Source: Sorex araneus (Eukaryota > Chordata > Mammalia > Eulipotyphla > Soricidae). From it: 64,000 bases of DNA. Shown here piece by piece: positions 44,351 to 55,931 of the stretch (its first letter is position 1; every line of letters begins with the position of its first letter). The stretch is taken from contig NC_073307.1 of NCBI RefSeq assembly GCF_027595985.1, positions 10,746,432 through 10,810,431 on the forward strand, given 5' to 3'. The position numbers and the translations under genes are program-made. The notes under the pieces were generated by a model, which saw nothing but the letters and a program-made list of their open reading frames with translations, had not been told where the DNA came from and did no database searches.

Positions 44351-44697
44351 CCCCTCATCATCAACATCATTATCCCGTTGATCATCGAATTACTCGAGCG
44401 GTCTCAGTAATGTCTCCCTTCGTCCAAGCCCTGAGATTTTAGAAGCCTCTCTCTACTCGTCCTTCCAATGATGTCATACTGAAGGCTCTTTCAGGGTCAG
44501 GGAAATGACACCCAGCTTGTTACTGGTTCTGGTATATTAATACACCATGGAAACCTTGCGAGGCTCTTCCATGTGGGCAGGAAACTCCCAGTAGTTTGCC
44601 AGGTTGTCCCAGAGGAAGAAGAACGCTATAAGATATTGCGTGGCTGCTTTGTGGCCACATGCTTCCAGGAGCTTGCTTTTACGTCTCCGGATGCTGG
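44351..44697 (-). mobile_element. idRTE, complete 347-bp insertion
   Basis: A perfect 11-bp duplication ctaataacctc (44,340-44,350 and 44,698-44,708) brackets it, so the whole insertion is seen. On the minus strand it starts in the RTE leader ('gtggccacaaagcagccacgc', shared with 29.19 kb), passes 'caaactactggg', the 'gaaagagccttcagtatgacatcattgg' and 'gagagaggcttctaaaatctcaggg' blocks, then joins 'gagacattactgagaccgctcgag' and an (atgatg)n-type tail. It has no tRNA head and no coding capacity. It relies on an RTE enzyme by the shared 3' end. Confidence 0.92.
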
Positions 44698-44708
44698 CTA
44701 ATAACCTC

Positions 44709-45735
44709 ATCAACTAATATTTCAAACTGTAAATGGAAATATAGGAATCAAATTAAACTAAAATGAATTAAAAGTGTATTATTCAAAACTATATATATAT
44801 ATATACACACACACACAAAATACATATGTAAAACTGCATATGCACAAACAAAGTATATTTGGCAAAACATATAGTAGGCTAAAGCTATTTGTAAGTCAGC
44901 AGTATTCGATAAAAAAAAGAAACAACTTATGAGATAGTTTGAATCGAGCTAAGGAAGCACTTAGATGAAATTTCTAGTACATGATCCCAGTGGAAAATAA
45001 AATAAGTCAAGTGCAAATTGAGCTCTCTGACCAAGAACCTAGGGAAAGGAAGTAAAATGACAAGGACTGTTGAGCGAACAGAGCAATTAAAAAATCACTT
45101 CAGAGCACAGTACAGTGACACAGACATTTCCATAGGAAGAAAATACAGAAAAGGCAACAAAACAAAGTTCTTCAAAAAGCCAGGATGATAGACCTTTCAC
45201 AACTCGACCACAAATAGATATGACACTATTCTCTAATTTGAGGAGTAAAATAGTGAGAATTACTGCATATTTTGCAGCTATTAAATACATAAAGGATGGC
45301 ATCAAAAGACACTTTTTATTTTCAATTTGAGACTTCTAATAGTTTGACTTGAAACTGCATTTCTGCCTTTACAAAGCACATCTTTAGTCATAAATCTCCT
45401 GAATCAAATTCATCCCCCCTTTGGCATAGAGCTGGCGTTGCCTAGGAGATGGGTGTTAACATGAAAACAAAGAGAACAGGTTCTGCCGAAGGGCAGAGAC
45501 TCACCACATGTTAGAATGGCTTCCCGACAACGTTTATAATCAAGAAAACAAGTCTTTTACTTTAATAAGAAGTTAATATGTGTTTAAATATTATGGTTCT
45601 ATTGAAATGTTAAATTGCAGGAAATTTGGATTTTAATGTACAGAGACAAATTGTATGTTGGCATTATTAACCCTAGAACCAGAAAAAAAATAAGTGAATG
45701 ATTTAAGCTCCAAGAGAAAAGAAACAGATTTAATT
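44709..45735. other. Unmarked AT-rich DNA
   Basis: A short (ta)n(ca)n run lies at 44,791-44,818. A 72-codon minus frame at 45,087-45,305 has no recognised homology. Confidence 0.45.
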
Positions 45736-45846
45736 TAATTTTTATTTTTTTTTGGTCATATCTGGAGGGGCTGAGGGACAATATGGGGTGCCAGGGTTCA
45801 AATGCAAGCCAAGTGCCCTACCCACTCTACCATCTCTCTGGCATGT
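45736..45846 (-). repeat. SINE-A with internal deletion
   Basis: T-rich left edge, 'ttggtcatatctgg' then directly 'ggacaatatggggtgccagggttcaaatgcaag' and the head complement to 45,846. The central body is missing. Confidence 0.8.
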
Positions 45847-46251
45847 AGAAAGAGATTTTAAATACACAGTCTACAAATATGCAAAGTATTTTTATAATTT
45901 GAGCTATTATCTACTTATGAAAAATATAGACTATTTTAAGTTCACATTATATTTTAATAGAATACTTAAATTTCTTTTGTGAGTGAAGGTGCATGTAGCA
46001 GAAAATCCACCTTACATAATAAAGAGAGTAAACTGGCATATTTAACTGAAAAGTACAGTCCTGGTGTCAATGACTTTTACTACTTATGTCCTAACTCTGT
46101 CTCCCATTCCACACCTTCCTTTATAGTTTTTGTCTTAGACTGACTGTAGGTTTTGTCTTAAATTGGCAGTAACAAAGTTGAAGCTGTTGCATAAATAGGT
46201 GATTAGGTAGAGAAAATGTGGCAAGTCTTGTAGTATTCAGTACCTTATTCA
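45847..46251. other. Unmarked DNA
   Basis: No feature is recognised. Confidence 0.45.
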
Positions 46252-46424
46252 TCACTGTATCACTGTATCATTGTCATCCTGTTGCTCATCGATTTGCTTG
46301 AGCTGGCACCAGTGATGTCTCCATTGTGAGACTTGTTGTTACTGTTTTGGGCATATTAAACATGTGCCAACCTGGGTTCGATTCCTCCGTCCCTCTTGGA
46401 GAGCTCGGCAAGCTACTAAGAGTG
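46252..46424. repeat. SINE-B with 5' inversion
   Basis: 46,252-46,358 is SINE-B 3' sequence on the minus strand ('tgtcatcctgttgctcatcgatttgcttgag... ttactgttttgggcatatt'). 46,361-46,424 is SINE-B 5' sequence on the plus strand ('catgtgccaacctgggttcgattcctccgtccctcttggagagc'). The arrangement of 3' part direct and 5' part inverted is the mark of twin priming. Confidence 0.92.
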
Positions 46425-46774
46425 TCTTAGTCATAGAAATTTAAGTGATCTGATTGGCCATGAAATAACACAATATTTCAATCTCGTAGAGAATTATTGG
46501 CAAAATAAGTATGGATATGGGAAAGAAGTTCACTCGTTAGATGGACAAATGGGTAATATTTTTAAGTAGTGACTTCAACTTTTTGGATAAGTTTTCAGAA
46601 ATGAAATGTTAGATAATATCAGATTCGCATTCTTAGCAATACGATAACATGAAATCCCTTTTCTTCCATGATTGTCATTACTATCAGCTGTCAGAATTCC
46701 TATTTTGTAAATAAAGGTGTTGGACTCCAACTTTAAAGAATAGAGTCTGAAAAAAGTGAAACCCAGAGACCTCC

Positions 46775-46960
46775 TAAGTGATGCTCAGGCTACAATTCTT
46801 GACCAACAAGGCCTTTCGTGATGATGCAGTTCTGTTTGAGCACTGTGGTACCCCAGACTCCCTGGTCCCCCATGCCATGCTATGGGGATGATGCTGGCAA
46901 TAGAACTGGGGTTGGCCTCAGACAAAGCAATCACCTTAGCCCTCAAACTATCTCTCAAGT
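46775..46960 (-). repeat. Divergent SINE-A-like copy
   Basis: The minus strand keeps 'ggggttgg...caccttagccctcaaactatctctc' as a degraded head complement and 'ctggtcccccatgccatgctatggggatg' in the body. Old. Confidence 0.45.
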
Positions 46961-47169
46961 CTCTTGTGTTGTGCTCTAAATAAAATGAAAATTTTATGAA
47001 ATGTAAGCTAAAATGAACTTGATTATGTGACAGCAGTAAGATGTTCATAAATGTCAAGTCAAAATAACAATGTTTTAATACTATGCTAAAATCTAAGATG
47101 TCAATCTTTATATTGAAAATCAATATCTGTATCGGGCATATAAAGAATATGAAACATACCCAACTCAGG

Positions 47170-47265
47170 GGAATTAGAAAATGTCTGGGGAATCAAGTCC
47201 TTACCTTGTACCTGGTTATAGGGCACCATACAGTCCCCTGAACAACATGACCCAAAGACAAATAA
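47170..47265 (+). repeat. Truncated SINE-A
   Basis: 'ggggaatcaagtccttaccttgtacctggttatagggcaccatacagtcccctgaacaacatgacccaaag' keeps the SINE order with a large internal deletion. Confidence 0.55.
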
Positions 47266-47819
47266 GTAATTCCAATATTAGACTTCACTATAGAAATATT
47301 CTAGTATTGAATGAAATAATGTTGATAAGTTCCTACTAAACCAAATCCATGAGCCCAGGAATTGTCTGGATGCAATATGCAAGTGTTTCCAATGGTTACA
47401 GCAGGCATTTATCAAGAAAATAATATTCCTAATAAATTCCGACCATATTCATATGTATGAAGGCAATTTTAAGTTCGTAAACAGAACCCAGAAAAGGGTA
47501 CTGAAAATAACTGCACCCATCACTACTCTCCCCACGTAACTGATGAGGATTCTCTTCTAAGTAGGCTACTAGCATTAAAAGCAGGAAGCATTTTGAAACT
47601 CTTCTTTTTTCTAATAAATTACATTTTTAAGGAACTTAAAGACTTTCAAAAAACGTCTTGGACACAACCTCACCTGTGTATGGAATGAATTCTTCGCATT
47701 TTCTGCTCGTGCCCATGACCAAGGTGCTCCACACGAAGTGCCCTAAACCGCACACAGAGGTTAGCAGGTTCAGTGCATCCCTTCTGGATTCATATCATTG
47801 CTATTAACACTTTGAACCT
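47266..47819. other. Unmarked DNA
   Basis: No feature is recognised. Confidence 0.45.
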
Positions 47820-47955
47820 TTTTCTTTGGTTTTTGCTCCACAGCTGGCCCAGGGCTTACTCCTGGCTGGGCTCCAGGACCATATGGAATTCCAGGGATTA
47901 ACCAGCTGCATGCAAGGCAAGTACCCTGCCTACAGTACTATTGCTGTAGGCCCTA
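47820..47955 (-). repeat. SINE-A, shortened
   Basis: Minus strand: head complement 'ccctgcctacagtactattgctgtaggccc', 'aattccatatggtcctggag' and T-rich left edge. Part of the body is lost. Confidence 0.82.
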
Positions 47956-49837
47956 TCCCCTATTCTAGCATTCTTGTTATATTTTCCTGGAAAATTTAAC
48001 CTAGCTAGGTAAGAAGTACCCGGTGAATGCTAACATGAATGGGCACTTCAACTAAAAGTTTTATAGACATGACAGTTCAATATATTCTGGAGGTTAAATT
48101 CAGCTTTATATACACCCCCCCCCCAAAAAAAAGCAATTCTATTTCCCTTAAAATAAAGCCACCTTATTTCTGTTTTCAAAGAGAAGCAAAAAAAGTATCA
48201 AAGAAATGACAAAAAACACTTTGACTTTTCATGGTAACTTATTCCAGAGTGAAAAAAAATCTGACACAATGGATTCAAATAATTGAATATATTGCTTGAC
48301 AAAAGGGGAAGAGAAATGCAGAAGCAAGATGGCTTCCTGCCACAATGCTACTTTGAATTTCCTAGGAGATTGGTGCAAAGGATTCTGGTGCCAGCAACAC
48401 ACTTTCAGCATATGTCAGAGGAATTGATATGATAGTTATTGTTTCACCTTTTCACAGCATATCACACATGTTCAAGTTCTGAGTTATAAGCAAGTCTTAA
48501 CATAAATGCGTTTCAGAATTCAGTGAAAGAGTTTGGCCCTGATCGTCTCCTCAGGTGATATATACCCTCTACTATTAAGGTGAGATTTTATGCTGCAACC
48601 CAGAATAATAAATACGGAATTCATGAGCATTGTATATAACATGTGTAAAAACAAATATGCTCAGCAGACCTTTCATAGATCCTTAAGATTGAAAGATGAT
48701 ATTAAAAGAAACATATTTTTTCATATTCAGTCTTTAGCCTGCTTTATTAATACTATGTAGTTTTATAGCAATTAAAGGAAGTATTTAAGAACAGGCAAAG
48801 TATGCGATTTTATCTATTATCTAGACAAGTAAGAGTTATCTACATTATTTGCATTATCATTCAGATTTTCCTAAGTTGGATGGACAAAATTAATGTGAAG
48901 ACATACTTTCTGTTTATATATATTTGTATATCTAAAATAATTACTTTATATAACTATGTTCTATTTGATCAAAACTATTTATAATTCATTTTTTGTGACC
49001 TTCAACTTACTTCTACCTAAGAATATAAATGGTGAAAAGTGGCCTTTGTGACTCTAAGACTCAGTGTTTATAACCCTTTGTTGGATTATATTTTTATATA
49101 ATAAAGAGCTCAGTTAATGAAAATGCTCCCATTAACCTTCAAGCGATAATATGCATAAACATATTCATAAACATAATATTAGATCAGTGTTTTAGAATGG
49201 CAGGTCATAGTTTTATACATTATAAAATAATGTTAAGCAGAGCTTATTAACATTTCTTCCCAATTGTTTGGCATGACAAGCTTGTCACAACTGCCCTGTC
49301 ACTTGCTGTTCATGACAAATCTCTGACAATAATTCATAACTGCATGGGTGAAATTATCATTTTGTCTTTAACAGCCCAAATCAACTAGATTTATAAATGA
49401 AAACACACCTAAAGGCTATATTTTTTTCAAGCTTTTTGTAAGTCATAAAAATTGTGTTCTATATAGGCTGCATAAATACCTAAAATGAAACCAAGGGACA
49501 TATCAAGCAAAAATGCACTCTATGCAAAATGTTACAATATTCTAGATTGGTCATGATACAATTACATGTATAGCTTTGTAGTCTACCAATTGCCAGTATC
49601 CATTATTAACATTATTTTGGTAAATAAATTTAAAACAAGAATTTAATTGAGGGGGTATGAGTACTTAGGAGTGAGGGATTACCTAGGGCTATATCTCCAT
49701 ACTCTGAGAACCAGGTGTTGTTAGGGAACAAGGGGCCCCTTAACTTTTGTACTATATATCCAGCCCTTCATTCATTTATTATAGGCTTATAATATTATAA
49801 TTTTTGCATGTGAAATGCCTGCACATAAATGCTGGAT
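47956..49837. other. Long AT-rich stretch, mostly unique
   Basis: Nothing coding is visible. 49,240-49,480 is repeat-free with a homeodomain-like AT-core composition and might be conserved non-coding sequence. 49,650-49,770 may hold a very degraded SINE. Confidence 0.4.
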
Positions 49838-49990
49838 TTTTATTGCGGGGGGGACCATACCCAGCTCTGTTCAGGGGACCTCTGGCCTTGCCTTCTGGAA
49901 TCAGCCTCTCCTGGATAATTTGGTGACCAGAACTGCAGCGGGTGGCATCTGAGAACAGGAGGCCCTCCTCTGCTGTGTCATGGTGGCTTG
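49838..49990 (-). repeat. Old SINE-A-like copy
   Basis: 'ggggggaccatacccagctctgttcaggggacctctgg' resembles the SINE-A 3' body complement. The head is barely recognisable. Confidence 0.4.
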
Positions 49991-50051
49991 GGAACACTCA
50001 CCTAGAACCTAAGAGTATCGGAGTTGGTGACTTCTAATAACTGAAATTCTT

Positions 50052-50227
50052 TTTTTTTTTATTTTTGGGTCACACCTGGCAATGGCAATGCACAGGGGTT
50101 ACTCCTGGCTCACACTCAAGAATCACACCTGGCATTGCTGAGAGGACCATATGGGATGCTGGGAATTGAACCCGGGTCGGATACGTGCAAGGCAAATGCC
50201 CTACCCGCTGTGCTATTGCTCCAGCCC
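50052..50227 (-). repeat. SINE-A with 11-bp duplication
   Basis: Near-consensus minus-strand copy. It has a 6-bp repeat 'aatggc' near 50,081-50,092 not seen in other copies. The perfect duplication ctgaaattctt lies at 50,041-50,051 and 50,228-50,238. Confidence 0.97.
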
Positions 50228-50547
50228 CTGAAATTCTTTCTCTGTCAGTTCTAGATGTCAAAAACCTAAACCCAGGTCATCGGATGGGAACCCAGGGGCT
50301 GCAGCACCACGCTCTGTCTGGATGGGCTGGGAACGAATGAAGCGACTCGGACCCCTTCTGCTTACTGCACAACCAACCCTGATCCTTAAGGCTGCTTCCC
50401 TCTGCCCTGACATCTGTGGCTGCCTCACCTTGTCCTCTTCTGTGTGAGTCTCCCTCCGCCATTTTCAAATACATACCTAGTTGCACGTTTCAAGACACTC
50501 ATCTCAAAAAATCCTTAATTGAACTTAACACTTTACTATACACCTAC

Positions 50548-50725
50548 GGGGACTGGAGCAATAGTACAGGGAGATGGTGTTTTTCTTGCACATGGCTGAC
50601 CCAGGTTCAATTCCCTGTCACCACATTGTCTCTGGAGCACTGCAAGAAGTTGTCTCTGAGTAGCAAGCCAAGACTAAGACCTAAGTCCCACCTGGTGTAT
50701 CCCTGTAATAATATGTAATAATAAA
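50548..50725 (+). repeat. SINE-A
   Basis: 'ggggactggagcaatagtacagggag', box B 'aggttcaattcc', body 'tctggagcactgcaagaagttgtctctgag' and a tail of ata/aat units rather than pure A. Confidence 0.9.
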
Positions 50726-51248
50726 TATTTTAGGGATTTGATATTTGGGGAGGAATACTTTTAAGCTTCCCACACTGTCTTCATTTTAATATAAGTAACA
50801 TTGTCTTAAGGGTCCTCTAGAGACGGTGACACATTTGTGTCCCATAACATGGACTCTTGCTCTGAAATCCAATCTAGACATTGAAACTGAGGATAGCAGT
50901 GGTTTTGATTTTATGATTCCTGTGTTCCAATAGCAATCTAAAGACACTGGCATTTGGACACCCTTTTCACATATTAGATCCATGCCAAAACCTTTATGGC
51001 ACTACTACTTGGACAAGTTGAAAGCAGTTGGTAATGGAAGGTGCTTCGTTCTCATAAAAACAGATACAAATGGTGTGGAACGGGGTTTGCATTTTCAGCC
51101 CCCAGAGGCTCAAGCATCTCCACTGGTGCACATGACCCAGAAGCATGAAATCCTGCAAAAAAAAAAAAAAGTGTTCCACTTGACAGAAGAGGTATTGGAT
51201 GGTATCACTAAATAGTTGCTACACTAATCAGCTGTGATTTGTATTCAT
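50726..51248. other. Unassigned DNA with a 77-codon frame
   Basis: A plus frame at 50,982-51,215 contains an A15 run (51,156-51,170) and shows no domain I recognise. Possibly a retrocopy remnant, but this cannot be supported. Confidence 0.3.
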
Positions 51249-51261
51249 AAGATGTAATGCT

Positions 51262-51530
51262 TGTCACTTGTAATCACTTGTCCTCTCATTATTCATCGAT
51301 TTGCTCCAGTGGGCACCAGTAATGTCTCCATTCGTTTCTGTCGTGTGCTAGTCCCAGTGGCATCTGCTTGCTACAGGAACACGAAGAGCACCAAACCGTT
51401 CATTCAGGATCTTAACGAAGAAGTCCGACCATCCTGTAGGTGGGTGACCAGGTGTTCTTTGAATGTTCCGTGGAATCCAGTTAGTAATGGCTCTAGTCCA
51501 GCGGTTGTCTCTAAATCACATTACGTGTCC
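51262..51530 (-). mobile_element. RTE LINE 3' end, 5'-truncated
   Basis: Only the last ~270 bp of the RTE: on the minus strand WIPRN and the PTG-SDFFVK segment to a C-terminal WRHYWCPLEQIDE-like end, with frame breaks. A 13-bp duplication with one change (aagatgtaatgct at 51,249-51,261; aagatgtagtgct at 51,531-51,543) proves a target-primed insertion of RTE in this lineage. Confidence 0.93.
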
Positions 51531-51543
51531 AAGATGTAGTGCT

Positions 51544-51838
51544 ATGAAGTGTTTATTGACGTGGAAGATGACAGCTGTACTCTACCTACCATTATATAAC
51601 ATAATTTTCAAACTGTCAAAAATAGTTCCCTAGTTTATAAATTAGGCATAAGTTCTATCAAATTCCTCATTTATTAAAGGCAGGAGAAAATTCATAACGA
51701 GTTGACTCCAGAGCCTGTCCTTTACCCATCAATTCTAAGAAAATTATTATATGCTAAAAATGTAGACCCCAAAAGAACAAGTGTTTTGTGGTGGATGACT
51801 CCAATTCATATCCCAAATACAGTAACATATATATTATA
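51544..51838. other. Unmarked DNA
   Basis: No feature is recognised. Confidence 0.4.
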
Positions 51839-51839
51839 C

Positions 51840-52097
51840 ATACCTCTCGAAGAGCCAGGCAAGCTACTGAGAGTAGCCTGTCCTTACAGCAGAGCCTGGC
51901 AAGCTACCCATGGCGTATTTGATATGCCAAAAACACTAATGATAGGTCTCATTCTCCTGACTCTGAAAGAGCCTCCAATTGCTTGAAAAAATGAGTAAGG
52001 AAGAAGCTGCTAAAATCTCACAGCTGGGAGGAATAGAGACATTACTGGTGCCCACTTGAGTAAATCAACAAACAACGGGATGACAGTGATACAGTGC
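51840..52097 (+). mobile_element. idRTE, 5'-truncated
   Basis: Starts at 'acctctcgaagagccaggcaagctac' (RTE 5'UTR block), passes 'ctgactctgaaagagcctccaatt', 'gaagctgctaaaatctcac', then 'agagacattactggtgcccacttgagtaaatcaac' and the tail 'gacagtgatacagtg'. It lacks a tRNA head. Its tail is SINE-B-like while its body is idRTE-like. Confidence 0.88.
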
Positions 52098-52099
52098 CT

Positions 52100-53190
52100 C
52101 CAATTAAAGGGCATTCTTTGAAAATTCAAGCTGTATCACCACTTAAGGAAAAAACTATAAATGAGAACTGATAACAGAGATGTTTCTGATAATCAGATGT
52201 TCCTGATATTATGTTCCTGATATAAAAGTTAATTTTTAAATGACAGAAAAACAATTTTTAAATGACAAGAATGAAACCAATATCAATATGTGCAAAAGAA
52301 TATGATATTTTAGGAGTTTATTCAAGGTACTCAGACTAAAAATTTACATCTATGAAATTTCATATTAACTAAAGTTTTAGCTTCATTGTAATTTTTGAAC
52401 CAAATGTATTTAATTCCACAGAGAAAAAATATTTTAAAATTCCAATTCAATAGTTGCATTTCTGATGAAATTGTCAAATAATCACATTTAATCTAATATT
52501 CCAAAGTTGCATGCATTTTATTAATTTACATAGTAAAATGTGTGCATGCACCCAAATTCATGTATATTGTATACATACATATATACATATATAATGTGTG
52601 TATATATATGTGTGTGTTTGTGTATGTGGTATAAATATACTTTGACAACCATTTTGCTAGTTATATCCTAACGTTTTAGAGCAAACATGAACACTGAAAG
52701 TTATAAATGAATCTCATAAATTTTTATAGTGCTTCTAAGAAGTAAAAAGCTTAAAATGCATTATAACCATAAATTACTATATCCATAAATTACTATTGTC
52801 TTGTTTCTGTTTTTTATATCATTACTGTATCTTCTCTCTTCTGCCTAGACACAAACAAAAAGAAGAATTCAATTATTCAAAAATATAGATCCCTTTTTAC
52901 TTGCATTTCCAGGCAAATATTTAAATGACAATGCCATCCAAGTGATCATTTGTTGACTGTAATAACTAGTAGCAAAGCTTAGGGCAAAAAATTGTAGGCA
53001 AGTGTATTTTGTTAGAAAAAGACACAAAAATAGATGTTAACATGGAAGAATGGAGTGTGACTTGTTAAGAAATGATAGGGGACCTCAAAAGGGGTCACAG
53101 AAAAAGTAAAACTGAAGCTGTGTAACCACCTTGACACTCAGTTACAGAGCAATATGGAAACAATAGGCACAGAGATCTCTGCAATGAAAG
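52100..53190. other. AT-rich DNA with an AT/GT repeat
   Basis: An imperfect (ta)n(tg)n microsatellite lies at 52,560-52,632. Otherwise nothing is recognised. Confidence 0.5.
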
Positions 53191-53221
53191 GATATATATA
53201 TAGTATAAATATATATATATA

Positions 53222-53425
53222 ACTGTATCACTGTCGTACTGTTGATGGTCAATTTGCTTGAGCAGGCACCAGTTACGTCTCCATTTGTCCCAGGCCTGAG
53301 ATTTTAGCAGCCTCTCTTTACTTCCTCTCAGAGAACCTGGCAAGGTACCGAAAGCATCCTGCCTGCACGCAGAGCCTGGCAAGCTCTCCGTGGTGTATTC
53401 GATATGCCAAATACAGTAACAATGT
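53222..53425. mobile_element. RTE-derived element with 5' inversion
   Basis: 53,222-53,322 is minus-strand RTE tail plus idRTE-specific 'ggcctgagattttagcagcctctcttta'. 53,323-53,425 is plus-strand RTE 5'UTR ('cctctcagagaacctggcaaggtaccg...gatatgccaaatacagtaac'). The inserted element lies between (ta)n tracts at 53,190-53,220 and 53,432-53,524. Confidence 0.9.
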
Positions 53426-53431
53426 TGGGTC

Positions 53432-53526
53432 ATATATATATATAATATATATACATATATGTAACATATATATACACACAGACACACAAGTGTATATGTA
53501 TATATATGTATATATTATATATATAA
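53432..53526. repeat. (TA)n microsatellite
   Basis: Imperfect 'atatatacatat' repeats continuing the tract left of the inserted element. Confidence 0.9.
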
Positions 53527-53562
53527 TGAAAATCTTGTTTTCTGAAAGTGTTAATCAAAGGT

Positions 53563-53895
53563 TATTGGAAGAATTAAGTGGTTAGTTTTCTCAATGATGG
53601 TACAGTTGCATAAAAAAACACAATTACTACCACCCGCACAAACAAATCTCATATCACCTTCCACGGTTGCAGATGTAGTAAAAATGAACCCTAACATTGA
53701 AAGGCTACTTGAAGACACTGAGAAAATGGTCGTCTGACTACTGGAGGAAGTAAATGAACAGATTGGGCAGGTGAGCTCCTTAAACTCTAGCTGTGCACTT
53801 TTACAGGACAATCTGGAGGAATTCAGTGTATCATGAGAGAAAAAAATAGCCTCCAAGTACTCCTCCAAAGTTTTCTCTTTTCTTGATTATAATTC
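53563..53895 (+). pseudogene. Possible processed pseudogene, coiled-coil-like, unrecognised
   Basis: One plus-strand frame stays meaningful for about 110 codons with only two stops (53,736 and 53,833). It gives MVQLHKKTQLLPPAQTNL (53,596-53,649), NPNIERLLEDTEKMV after about 20 codons, LLEEVNEQIGQVSSLNSS and ALLQDNLEEF, with a heptad-like Leu/Ile spacing. Local composition is less AT-rich and codon use is natural. I do not recognise the protein. The opposite-strand 105-codon frame is its shadow. No exon junctions or poly(A) are seen. It might instead be a decayed exon. Confidence 0.4.
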
Positions 53896-54839
53896 TATTT
53901 ATCATCATCTGTTCATCTGAACAAGGATGTTCAGAGCCCAACATATGTCCACTTTACTCTACATAATTTTCCTATTTCTGTTAAGTTAATTGGTATTTTG
54001 GCAACACATGTTGCAGCAGAATGCAATGTATATAAAAGCTGAATACCTGTAAATTGATGTTCTCAAAATTCTCTGCTCAATTATCATTTTAAAAGCTTTG
54101 TATTACCCCTAGAGATATACGCATACATACCTCAGTTGGAAGTGTGGCAGCTTAAATGGTTGATCATTAAATTCATGTAGGCCGATCGAAGTCTTGGTAA
54201 AATATACTTAAGGGCCCAAATGCTAAGTGTGAGATATAAAGCAATATGTCCTTATACTTATGAATAATACGAGTTGGGAAAGATGGAAGCTGTGCCAGAG
54301 AATCTGAATAAAGAACAGCTATATCACAATTGATTTAAGGAAGACTCAGGACTTCTTTAGTCCCACCTCCACTGTTTTCTGTATTACTGACAAAACATTG
54401 AATAGCAAAGTATATATGTATTTAAAAACATATATGCTCATACAATAAACTACTAAGTTATACATGCACATATACAACATATACCAACAACATTCATATT
54501 TTGGTAATTACTGATAAACTACTAAAAGAATAGTTAAATCAACTTTCAAAAATTGTTAAAGATTCTCATGTTTCTTAATTTTTATCTGGTGAATACTCAA
54601 AAAATAACTACTTATAAATGATGTGTGGTATGATAGAAATGTTAATTTTTGAGTGCAGTGTGACTGAGTTACTACCTATAAACCTAAACCTATTGCCATT
54701 TTTCACTGGTTCAAAAAGTATTACAAATAATCATAATTTATAAGTCATTATCCTAAAATGTCTAATGAAATTGCTCTAGTTAAGAAGTCCTATCATAATA
54801 AATGCAGGTTAATCAGTAATAAGGAAATTGCAATCAGGA
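53896..54839. other. Unmarked AT-rich DNA
   Basis: No feature is recognised. The first ~150 bp could be the 3'UTR of the pseudogene candidate. Confidence 0.4.
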
Positions 54840-55015
54840 AGAACATGTATTGAATTCAAATTTCAGCTCCATTATTTTTAGGTAATAATGGATACATCTT
54901 ATTTAATATATAATCTTATAATTTGCAAATAAAGGCAATACCTAAATCATTTGGGTTAAGAATTGTGAAAAGATTCAGAGCCTCACAGTGAAAAACTCAA
55001 TAAATGACTAGTACT
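54840..55015 (+). repeat. MIR SINE (ancient mammalian)
   Basis: 'gaattcaaatttcagctccatt', 'aatttgcaaataaaggcaatacctaaatca', 'gaattgtgaaaagattcagagcctcacag' and 'ctcaataaatgactag' follow MIR order from tRNA-like head to 3' end. Heavily diverged. Confidence 0.6.
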
Positions 55016-55161
55016 TGTTTTTAATTGAATTAAACTAGGAAAATATTTTACAAAGGTCATACGAACATAATCAATACTAACTTTTAAAGACATTATAAAT
55101 GCAAAGGTGCAGCATAGTTCCATACAGGCTACTAATCTTATTAAGTGCAAATGCTTATTTG

Positions 55162-55485
55162 CATATAGATGGTGCAGCTAAAGGGATCACTCTGGTTGAA
55201 GTGAGTCAGAAGGAGAGTGACAAATATAAAATCATCTCTCATACATGGAATATAAAGACGCACAGTCAGGGAGCAACAGATGGTCAAAGCAGCAGAAGTG
55301 GAGAGTTAGTTGAATAGAATTGAATTTAAATGTGGCAGGGAGCAGGTAGGGGGCTTCTGGAACTTTCACGGTGGGAAGCGGGAACTCTGTTGGCGTGTGT
55401 GGTTTGGGAAGGAAATTTGCATGAATCTCTTATTAGTGTTGTAAATGACAGTACTTCAATAATGGAGAAAAATACTCAACTGACT
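55162..55485 (+). mobile_element. L1 3'UTR fragment, older subfamily
   Basis: 'ctggttgaagtgagtcagaaggagagtgacaaatataaaatcatctctcatacatggaatata' matches the L1 3'UTR after ORF2, followed by a G-rich stretch and 'caataatggag'. It lacks the young shrew 3' end. Confidence 0.75.
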
Positions 55486-55931
55486 CAACACAAAGTGAAT
55501 TTTTGAAAATATAAGTACAAATGCTTGTATGTAAAAGAAACCACACTAAATATACCTTTAGGTAAAAATGATTTTTAATATTGAAACGAGTGTTCATAAA
55601 TACTGCTTTCTATTTTCATTTCCCGTATATCGACATTGCTATCATGAAAAAGAAGTTTGCTCTCATTATTAGGGGAAACCAAGGCAAGATTTTCACTATA
55701 TACTTTAATAATGAAAACCTAAACTAGGTCCTACTGCTTTGGGGGAAAAAATAACAAAAATGAGCTAAATCGGTTTAAAAGTAGCTTTGAAAAGAATACT
55801 TTGTATATATGAGGTCACAAAGAAATGAGTGAACGTAGAAACTATGTTTAACAAAACTAAAGATTTATAAGCAAAAAAATCATTTCAATAAAACTATTTT
55901 CTATTTTGGACTTCAGCAAAATTTTTCGCTT
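55486..55931. other. Unmarked AT-rich DNA
   Basis: No feature is recognised. Confidence 0.5.

Noticed and set aside
50982-51215. 77-codon plus frame that looked protein-like
   Set aside because: No recognised domain, includes a run of Lys from an A15 tract, and has no supporting context.
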